A stretch of 64,000 nt of DNA from Odontesthes bonariensis (taxonomy: Eukaryota > Chordata > Actinopteri > Atheriniformes > Atherinopsidae). Under the pieces are notes generated by a model. That model was not told the origin of the DNA. It did not search any database and saw nothing but the letters and a program-made list of their open reading frames with translations. The first letter of the stretch is position 1. Each line of letters opens with the position of its first letter. Made by a program: the position numbers and the translations under genes. Of the stretch, positions 45,401 to 56,106 are shown one piece after another. The DNA lies in contig NC_134524.1 of assembly GCF_027942865.1 (NCBI RefSeq), positions 19,149,536 through 19,213,535 of the forward strand. The letters run 5' to 3'.

Positions 45401-48400
45401 CCGTGGCAGGTTAGGACAAAAAGATTTGGATGAATGAAAAAAATAAATAACAAAATGCCCACAGAATAGGATATGAGACAAAAGTGCACAGTAGACCATC
45501 AAAGACTGGGTAGTAAAGGACAGAAGGGAGCTGAATGTCGAGACAAGATTCCGATTGTACACCCCAAGACCGTACAGGATGAGACAGACCATAAAAAAAA
45601 CATATGACAGAGGAGTATTGTGCAGAGGTGTCCAGAATACTGCAGGATGGTAATATAGAGTTCAAGAAACTAAAAAATATATGTTGGAACAGTGCAAGAG
45701 CTCAGAACCAGGCATTATGCAAAGTAATTTAGGACGCTATGACTGCTAGTTTCCAGTTATCATAGTAACACAGAAACCTTTCCGGTCATGTTAGTTCTTA
45801 TGACAGCCGGAGTCATCTGAGAACACATGAAGCCTGATGGTATACCGAAAGCTTGCTGGGACTATAAACTCACAAATTTACCGTATATAGTCTGAATTAA
45901 ATCTTGCAACAGACCAGCACAGTTTTTGCAACCATAGCATGGCGACAGAATGCATGAGGGGACGCATCCATATAGACTGTACATAAAAGATGGAAGTAAC
46001 CATTGTCTGTTGAAGTGCCTTAAACCTGCATTCTCTTTAATGACCAGCACAGGGCAACTTAAGCAATCATAAGACATCCTGAATAGAATTTTTACATATT
46101 GATTTGTTACCTTCTTAAACATTTTAAGAATGATCACTAGTTCCGTGGCGTCTTAAAGGATAAGACCGGTTTTTTGACATTGGGCCCTTAATTTCACATT
46201 ATAACATGATGTTCTACTCACCCCTGCTTGTTGTTGAACATTTGGAGCTGTTCCGAAGATATTCGAGAGGCGTCTGGCTGCTCTCTTGAGATATTCGGCC
46301 ATGAAACGGTTTCCTATGGGCAAGCTTATACAGGCACAAACTATGCTGTTTATAATTTATTAATTACTGTACACTAGCACTGATAACGTGGAGGTGCGTC
46401 GCTTACTTAAAAAAATCCAGGTTATTGTAATTTAGATTTTTTTGTGGTAAAGTGGGTGTTACTGACGTCCTCGTCGTGCTACTACCACAGACAGCCCACA
46501 GACCTGCTGCCTATTTATTCATTCGGCTAAAATTCAAAATTAGTAACCCGGATTTTTTTTAAGTAAGCGACGCACCTCCACGTTATCAGTGCTAGTGTAC
46601 AGTAATTAATAAATTATAAACAGCATAGTTTGTGCCTGTATAAGCTTGCCCATAGGAAACCGTTTCATGGCCGAATATCTCAAGAGAGCAGCCAGACGCC
46701 TCGCGAATATCTTCGGAACAGCTCCAAATGTTCAACAACAAGCAGGGGTGAGTAGAACATCATGTTATAATGTGAAATCAAGGGCCCAATGTAAAAAAAC
46801 CGATCTTATCCTTTAAACAGCCTGAAGTTTTGATTTTTGCACATTGGGGTCCCATTTAAAGTAAATCAGAAAATGAGGCGTGCTCACGAGGACATCATCT
46901 GGGGTTTAAATGGCACAGTTACATGCAGCGCCTTCGTGGGACGTGAGATCGAGGCAAACGAATCCTGATTGACTGATTTTTACCATCTGAGTAGTGTTCA
47001 CCCATTTTGTCACCTGGTCAGGTTCATGCAGAAACACTTCTTGTTTGGGGTTAGAAAGTGTTTAAAAATGATCATGGTCCGCTCTAAAATACATTCTTTT
47101 TACAAATCGAAGGCCTTCCCCATGGACGCCAGTTTTCCGGTTGCTTTCGGTACACGCCAGCACAGCACGTTATGATGAAACATTGTCACTTTCTGTTTGG
47201 CTTTAGGAAATAACAGTCCTTTGTTACGGTTACGAATCAAAACTACTTGGCTGGGGTTAGAACCGTTACCTTCATGGCTGCTATTTTGACCCTTAACATC
47301 CAGTTGCTTTCTTCACTGCAACACCATTTGTGTTAAAAATAATTGGTTAAATGTGCTCTGCTATGCCATAGAGATGAGACAAAGGAGAGCCAACCAACAC
47401 TGATGCAGCTCCAAGAGATGACCGCTAACACCGAAGGGCTACAACAGATTACGTCACTGCAAAGAGAGATCCTCAAGCAGGAGGAAAGCGACAAAATTAA
47501 AGGTAAGAGTAAGACGCCAGATTGTAGCTGCGATCACTCATAGTTCCCTCCCAAAGTTTAGAAATCTCCCAGGAAGTCGGGAGGATTTCAGTCAAATTTT
47601 GAAAAGGCCCCGGCCACTCTGTATTGCCCACAATAACGTCCCATCATTAGAGTCAGTTATCCCCTCCCCTTCTCTGTTTGCATGATCCTTACCTGGTGGA
47701 GGTATATGTGGAGGTGGAGTTGGTATCACATTTTGTCCTCGTGAAACAGAAAGGACTGCTAGAACTGAGACAGAAGCAAAACATTAAAGCAATAAACCTG
47801 CAACAAAACAACGTAAAGGAAATGAGCCATATGGCCATGGCAGGAAATCTAATCACTCAGGACACCAGCGGAGGTAAAAAAAAAAAAAGGTGTACAAAGA
47901 CATTAAAACCATTATATGTTTCATACCAGAGAGGTTGGGGAGCTATGTCTGTGAACATATGTATCAGCCAAGGAACAGATTTATAAGTCACAGATATGCT
48001 TATTGACTTCTGTGGGCTCAGTTTCTCTTGACTCGCTGCAGCGACATTTCATACGTGTGAAAAATATGAATGCTGATGTGAAAATGTAAGCAGAGAGGTG
48101 ACAAAAAACAGGATGGCACACTTAGTTGGTTATATTTTTACACTTTGTACTTCATATACTGCAGCCTCCAGTGTAATCTTCTATTGACATCTGATCATTT
48201 TACTCTTTAAAAGTGTAAATCCTGACTTTTTTTTTCTTCTTTTTGAGTTCATCTGAGTTCTGTTGATGAATCAATTGCCAAACACATCTTCAAGCTTGAT
48301 GCTCATTAGAAAACCTGACAATTGTTGGACTTTGGTATTACTTTGCACATTAAAAGCAGCTGGTGGAATAAAAAATGTTCTAGCTGCAATTGCATGCTTC

Positions 48401-49026
48401 ATCTCACTTCCTGCCAACTGAAAATCCATGAATGTCACATAAAGTAATTCAAATGCATGCAAATGCAGTTGTGTTACAACATCAAAGTCGGGAATTTGAA
48501 TAAATCTCCTGCCGTGAAAGCAAATTTGTAAAAAAAAAAAAAAAGGGCAGTGTGGAGTAAAACCATGAAGCTCCAGCCTGATTCGGTTAAGGTGAAGACG
48601 ATCTGAACTTGAGCCTCGACAAGTTTGCATTAGGGGTGTGAGGGAGCGTAAAAGCATTGAGCTAAACTTTATCGGTTCCTTTTTTATTTTTGGTTTATTT
48701 AAAGCAATGATAGCATCTGAGTGCGTCTGTGAATAAAACAAGGAAGCAAAAGTCTGAAAATGGAGCGGAAAGAGGGTTGACAGTTGAGCTAAACTCACCG
48801 AGGAAGCAGAGGCAACGCGACAGCCTCATCGTGGTGATGACTTGACCTTTTTTTTATCTTTTTACTCAGAATCGGGATGTAATCATCAGCGAGGCTGTAA
48901 AGTTTCTCCTTTCTTTTCTTGATTTTATTCTCTTATCCAGCAAGCCTCTACCTCTTTCTGCTCAGTGCTCTCAGTTTCCTCCTCTCTTCCTTTCTCGGTA
49001 GCCCCGCCACACACACACACACACAG

Positions 49027-49088
<62 letters not shown>

Positions 49089-52000
49089 CCTTGGTAACAT
49101 CCCACTGCAGGACCGAAATGAGTTTGGTGAGTTGTGGGGTCTACCCTTTCTAGTGGTCCTAGAACTATGAAAAAAATCAGGCAAGTCCCAAAACAAATCT
49201 TGATATTAAAAATCACTTTATTCACTTTATCACTTTATTTTACATGTTAGTTTTTCGCTACCAGATGGGCCAAGTTAAAAAAAAAATGCATGAGGCATGT
49301 TGGGAGAGCATCCCAAGCTGCTTTAAAGTGGTTTCCAATGTGGGGTCCAGGATTTTTGGGCCCCACGAAGACACGGGCCCCACTTTGTTGGTGGGCTCCC
49401 TGTCACAGGACCCTCCACGGTGCCTAACTCATCTCAACTCGACTTTGCCTCCTTTTGTAATCTGCTTCACGCCTCCAGCTTTGTGGCTTCGGTTCAGGAA
49501 ATCGCACCCTCTGCTGGTTCAAAGAAGAGCCACGACTGAGGACCAGACCTTACCAGCCAGCATCGGTGTTTGTCCTCACTAATGCTTTTGAGGCTGAACG
49601 GGAGCAAATCCCAGCAGCCAGACGACAACAGCTGTCAAAAAAGGGAAAGCTGCTGAAACAGATGTTGTTTTAACTGCACGAGGACATACACTTTGTCATG
49701 TGGAATCCATCTTGCTGTCTGTTGCCTACTTTAACGTCACTCTTTCAAATCTCTGGTACTTTTCCCTTCCACCTACTACAGTCTCTTCCTCTATATGTCA
49801 ACCTTATCTCTGCCCCCCCCCTCAATTTCTAAAAAAATACTCAAAACACTGTCATCAGCCCGCCTTGCTCTGTGCTGCACTTGTTGTGTCTCACAACCTC
49901 CTAAATCTCTCTCAGTATCAGTCAGTTTTCAGGAACTGAGTCACTGACCGCAGAACTATAGCGCCTGGTTTGACACAGGATGCAGCAGTAGCTTCACTTC
50001 TTCAGAAACACACAAGTGTAAGCCGTTTAAGACTAAATGTCTCGTTGTCATGCTTTACATAGGCAAAAAAAAAGCTCATTAACGACACCAGGATTGACCA
50101 CAAAAACTCATATTTCCACGGCACTCGTGGCAGACAGATTCTGAAGTGCTTTAGTGCAAACAGAGCTTGTAGTTGTATATTTTTGAAGCTCAGTTGAAGA
50201 CTTTCTCATTTTTTTTTTTTCTGCGAGTCAAAAAAAAAGTTGTCCACCGCTTTCAAGGAGTAAAAATTTTCTTTTATTTTGTGGATCAGTTAACTATGTG
50301 TAGGTGGGACTTTCTTGCAATGGCATACATGGTTTCAAAACATGAGGTTTCAGTTGGGTTAGATGAGATGATAGCAGTGGAAAGTGAGCGCTGAATTTCA
50401 AGCTTCAAAGAGCTGGCCTTGGTAAGATCTCATTTCACTTCATTTGAGATTTGCATTTCGTAAACCTACGGATGTATATGAGCAATGCTCCTTTTTCCAA
50501 AGAGCTGTGATGTAATTGGATCTGCCTCATAACTACTGACAGCTATTTAAAAACACAGAAAATGTCTTTGCAGAAGGAGCCAGGATTCTGGAATTCATGT
50601 GCATATGCTACTCTGAGACCACCTCACGGATGTAGGAAACGGTGCACGCTGCACCAGGGACGTTGCAAGGCATACAGCTGTACAGGGGCACACGCCCCCA
50701 GCCAGAACACCACCCCCAACACTGCCTTACTGTATACAGAAAATAAGCCTGTCCTGGATGTATAAGAGCATTTATTCAAATTTGCATGAACCTCAAGAGG
50801 TTTAACAGAGCTACAGGCTATCTAAGCAAATAAAAACACTTTTGAGTTCAGCCATTTAGCTTTTCAATTCCTCCTGCTGTTACCCAGGCTCTGCCCTCGC
50901 AGTGACGCACCACCTTCGACTCTGCTACACTACCTCAGGCAAACTGCTCGTTCAGTTGGATTCGAGTTCCCGAAAAAGTGGGAACTCCACCCACTTTGTC
51001 GGGAAGCAATCAACTTTGAGCAGCGCCAACGGCCCAGGGTAGAGGCGTGTTCAAGGTAGTGACGTGGTTGAACTGCCACTCAACCCATGGATTGTACACA
51101 GAAGCGCTTCATTCAATATCAACATGGAGCAGCTTTTGACACTGCTGTAGATGCTGTAATGAAAGTGTTCGACGGAAGATTCTCGTTAAAAATCGAGCAA
51201 AGAACAACCCTTGAATAATTTCTTGACAGGAAAGACGTTTTTGCCTTGCTCCCTATTGGCTTTGGTAAGAGTTTAATCTACCAGTTAGCCCCGCTGGTAG
51301 CTAAATCATACGTCAGAGGAAAGATTGGTGTGATTGGCTTAAGCTTAGGCACAGCCTTTTCTGGCCTCAACCAGTAGCAACCCAAGGGAGGCGGGTTGAC
51401 CAGGCCATTTCGAATCGTATTCGTTATGGTCTTGGTCAGACCAGAATCTCGAAGAGATTTGAAAGTCTATGTTAATCAGGCTATCCTGCTGTAGCACTTC
51501 GGGTCAAAATCGGGTCTATGTTATTCTTCCTTGGCACATCAGTCGTAGCATAGTCTGAAGGATGAATGTGGGAATTTTTACCGGGGCACAACGCATGTTT
51601 ACAGGGGCACGTGCCCCAGTAAAAGAATCGTCTGGTGACATGCCTGCACTGCACTCCCTCCGCAAACTACTACGAAACACCTCAAGGAAGATAATAATTA
51701 ATAAGAATAAATCTCTAGGAGTTGAACCTATGAATCACCCCAATGTTATTGAGCATCTTCTGGAACGAATGAGTGTGAGCCCTCACTCACAAAGATCCAA
51801 AGGACACTCTGGTGCCAGACAACGCCAAGTATGGGGTGCCCAGAATTGTTTTGGCAGCACACGAGAGACTTGCAGTATTCAACAGTTGGTTCAAAGCTGA
51901 GGATGACTGCTGTACATATGCAGATACAACTCACGTTTTAAAATTTCCCCATGGTGAGCTGCCACTGATTTCAGACATTATTCGGTAATTCAAAACAATT

Positions 52001-55000
52001 TAGTTTCTCTACTGTCTAACCTGAAGAATTTAGAATCTACAAACTTGGATTTTACTGTTTTCCTCTGAAGTGTTTCGGATGAAAAGCAGCAGGAAACAGA
52101 AATGTAGAAGTACACATCAGATTAGTTCTTCAATGGAAGTGACAGGAATGATACACAAATTGATAGTTTTAGCTACTCACAAAAAACTACCTTTAAAGTA
52201 CGTCGGCTGCATAAGTTTCCAAACGACCCACTCTGTGGAGCCTGTGTTTGGTTTGTCCCCTCTGGGCTACTGTAACGGCACGGTGGTACAACATGGCAGT
52301 CAGCAACCCACAGTGTCTTTGGATATTGTGTTTTATTCGGAGCCCAAAAAGAACACAAGGGTTACATTTTCACTCATGAATGTAACTTTGCATTTCTATA
52401 GATATTCCAAAATGTTACAAACTACAACTTAGGATGCAGCGCTTCGATAGATATGCTTTGTTTTTCCTTCCGCCGATACAGATGGCGCCCAGTTTCCGTC
52501 AGCTTGTCTGAAAAGGTCTAATCGTGTCTAAAATTCGGGAAAATGTAAAATACGTTTGTACTTAATGCTTTGTTTGATGTCCTATTTGACTAAAACAAAT
52601 TCTCAGAGACAAAGTTTTAATAATAAGTAACTGCAAAAAGAAAAGCCTGTAGAGGGGGAAAAACAAAAAACAGAAATTGAGAAGAAGAATAAAATTTATT
52701 TTGCTCAAAATAAACCAATACCAATTTGGGTAAATCTGCACTAACACTATTCGAGGCTAAGTGAGAATTAAAAGGGAATATTGGCTGCAAACAAGCGTAA
52801 AGCATAAACAAGTCGGCCTGCCCTATAAATTGAAGAGGATGTGAAACAAGGTTTTTCACTTCACAGTTTCTGGGTATTACGCAGTCCAAAAACATAAAGG
52901 CAACAGAAAGCATGCAGTTAAATGCTTAATATATTTATTTTCATGCTAGCATGGCTGAAGTTAGGAGAGCACAGAGTACGCAGAGTAGGCAAAGTTTGGC
53001 CCTCACAGCAACCGCTCCTCTCGGTGAAATGTGCGCATCAGCTGTTGGGTGAGAAAAAGAGAACAAGAAATCCATTAAAATGCGGAAGTATGATCACTAA
53101 AATGTCATTTTAAACATTTAACCATGAGAACCGCTAATACCAAGATGGAAACTGGACAAATGCACGACACCCTCTTCGTGTTGAAACTGATCTGAGGTTG
53201 GTTTCATCTGTGCTGCAGCAGTCACCGTGTATGCATATGCTTATTATTTAGTTGGTTAGTATCAAAATAGTTTAGCGGGTTTTTGTTTTTTTTGTTGTTT
53301 GAAATTGAGATCATTTTAAAGGTATTTCTTTAAAGTGTTTTTTGCGCTAACAGGGGAAATGGCATTTGGAATAAGATGTCATTTAAATCCACTTATGGTG
53401 TCATGGTGGATGTCCTTAATATGAACATTTATGAGCTGAGTGCTGCCAACAAAAGTCTTCCAGATGGATCCAAAGTTGTGCATTTATTTTCCAAAATTCT
53501 AATCCAGTTGAAATATGGGTGAAATGCGACATTAAAGTCATTTTTTACTTTAAATGAAAGATTTTCCCTCTGACATGTTGAATGAGTATAAATTACCCTA
53601 AGCTCTCACCTTTGGGAGGCCGAAGGCTGAAGCGCTACAATTTCTCAGTTATAAGAGTCAAGATTAGGGGAAATAAAAAAAATCAACCACAGAATATATG
53701 CTAAAAATGGATTCTCACTGTGAGCAAATCCTCTGAAATAACAGATATAACTAAAAGTAAGTCAGACTGTTTATTCATTAGTTGGGAAGGTTATTGTTGG
53801 TTTTCTTACTTTAGATTTAGAACAATACGGGGTAACTCGAGAGCAGAGTCGGCTCATTTATTCAAGCGGATGAAACGGTGTATGTTAAAAAAATGAAAAT
53901 TGCAAGTCTTACATTTGTGGTTGCCGCTGCTCAGATAAACTGAAATGAATTTGTCTTCCTTGGTCGACCGGTATGTTTCCACATGCTTTTGCCAACATCT
54001 TTTGCCACACTACAAGGATGGATGACCCTTGTGAAGGAATATAATTTGTCCTTTCTGTTTTTTCCTCTGTGCAGCTTTTTTTTTTCTTTTAGAAACGTGA
54101 ATTACAAATTATTTTCCATCATTTTCGTCCCGATCATTGAGTGAGTCCACATTTGTTTCCTCAACTTAATGAGAATAAAAGAAAAGGAAGAGGAGGATCC
54201 CAGCTTTTTTAAGTGGTGCTTTTCTTTCTTAAAAGGTGTGTTTTTTACAAAGCTGTTGAATCAAACAGTCTTTTGTCACTTTTTGTCATTTTTTCCTCTA
54301 TTTTCCAACTTCTTTCAAGAGGTCTTCAACCTGTCCCTTATATGCCTTTGTCTTTGGGATTGCATTTGCACCTATAGTCTGGCAGTGAAGCTCAGGCAGC
54401 AACGTTGATATGCTAATTGTTTTCTTAGTTCAAAGACTGATTTAAAAAGAAAATCTCAGAGAAACCTCATCTCAGTCAGTGGGGTTACATGGCACTGAAA
54501 GGATCAGATTACTGGCTAAATTACAATAAGACTGAGTTATTAAGTTCATGTAGACACCTCACACCTCATCCTGACTGAACGCGAGCGAGCGAGCGAGCGA
54601 GCGATTGATAAAAAAGTGATTAGAATGCGTACTTGATCCTGACATGCCGCGAGCGATGTCGCTCCGTCCAGCGATGACGCAGACCCCTTATAAAATCGCC
54701 CGCGCTGTCTCTATCTGGACAACATTTTGCTGCGGCGGCCCGTCCCTAAACACTTCTTATTGGTTGAAATGAACACATTGCTTCCTGTTGACAAGCTAGT
54801 TAGCAACAGGTCAGCATCACTCAGGGAATAATGGACGAGGAGAAGCTGGAATAGCACCCAATGGTTTATGACCCCAAACACTAGTACCACAAAGATCTGA
54901 ACCGAAGGGAGCCAGAGAACTCGATGTTTCAAGTGAGTACTTTCTGAACCAATAGAATCACTGCCGACAAAATCGTCACGCTGCATATCAGGACACCCTC

Positions 55001-56030
55001 GCGAAATTTCGTCGTCGTATTGCGTCAGTTTCGCTCGCTGGCTTTCAGTCAGGATGAGGTGAAGACAAGAAATTGGATCGGATTAAGACCCCGATATAAC
55101 TCGGTTGAAAGTTACACTAACCGTGCTTGTAGACGGTGAAGCACGTGGTGAATTGGACTTTGCATTAAGCTTATGCTCGAGATTCTTTCCCGCGGTCATG
55201 AACCGGAAGTCAAAGGAGACGCTATTACTGTTGTTGTTGTCGCCGCCTTCAGAAAGAAACAAACAACGTGATGGAGAATGCGCCGTTGTGCGTCGCGTTT
55301 GTGCAATAAGCAGCTCATCACAAACGAAATGTAGAGGGACGTAGCTTCATCTTGCTCTTCGTTCGCCATCTTTCCTGAATGCCTGAGTTTGTTGTTGTTG
55401 TTGGTGGTGAAGCGGTTAACCGGAAGTGGCTCTATTAGCAATAGTTGAAATGGGTACAGCGCCACCTATCATACCGGAGTATGACACGCTTTGTGCAAAT
55501 GATTCGATTCATTCACCGCCATATATCCAAGGATAATTACCCTTGCTCAAATAAGGAGCATAACCCAACTATAGCTATAATCGAATTACTCTCCTCATGT
55601 AACCCCACTGACAAGATCCAATTGCTTTTTTGTTGTTGTTGTAGAGGCTTGTTCTTATTGATAGTTGGTTTTTTTTCTCTATATCTCTACGAAAGCTGGA
55701 ACGTTGGACGCCTCTTTTGTGCTTCACGTGTCCAAGAAATCCGATTTCATTATAGACGCCGTTTTAAGACGTTTTCAAGCCGCAGCACAAGTTTTTTTTT
55801 TTTTCACGGATGTTTCTAAAGAAATGATTGCCACCTTTGATAGCCACGATCACATGATTCTACCAAATAGACCACAAATGTGCAGCGCTGCACTTGTTAA
55901 TGATCAGTTGTTTAACCTGTTACCTTTTAAATTCTGCCTTATTTTACCCACAACACAGAACATGTACTGCATCATCGAGTAAATAACCAGCTATGTTCTC
56001 TTGTCAAACTAAAGAATATATACATATACA

Positions 56031-56106
<76 letters not shown>

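Larger units (their letters stand above)
54475..55612. mobile_element. Outer MITE, interrupted by a nested element
   Basis: GTCAGTGGGGTTACATG on the left is matched by its exact complement CATGTAACCCCACTGAC on the right. The interior has been split by another inverted-repeat element at 54562-55061. The right half carries (GTT)n/(GTC)-type tracts and GAACCGGAAGT motifs. No target duplication was fixed. Confidence 0.7.

Noticed and set aside
45241-45665. Three overlapping hydrophobic Cys/Phe/Leu-rich minus-strand frames
   Set aside because: Same cause: a decayed purine-rich tandem array. Overlap in three registers is not expected for a gene.
48271-48798. 175-codon open frame on the minus strand
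   Set aside because: Longest single-exon frame in the middle of the window, but it contains a Phe run from poly(A), has no domain or signal peptide, and lies in intron 2 of gene D. Its upstream end abuts the donor of the candidate leader exon, so it reads as intron.
48919-49225. Several overlapping frames of His-Thr or Cys-Val repeats
   Set aside because: They are translations of the (CA)n microsatellite on both strands.
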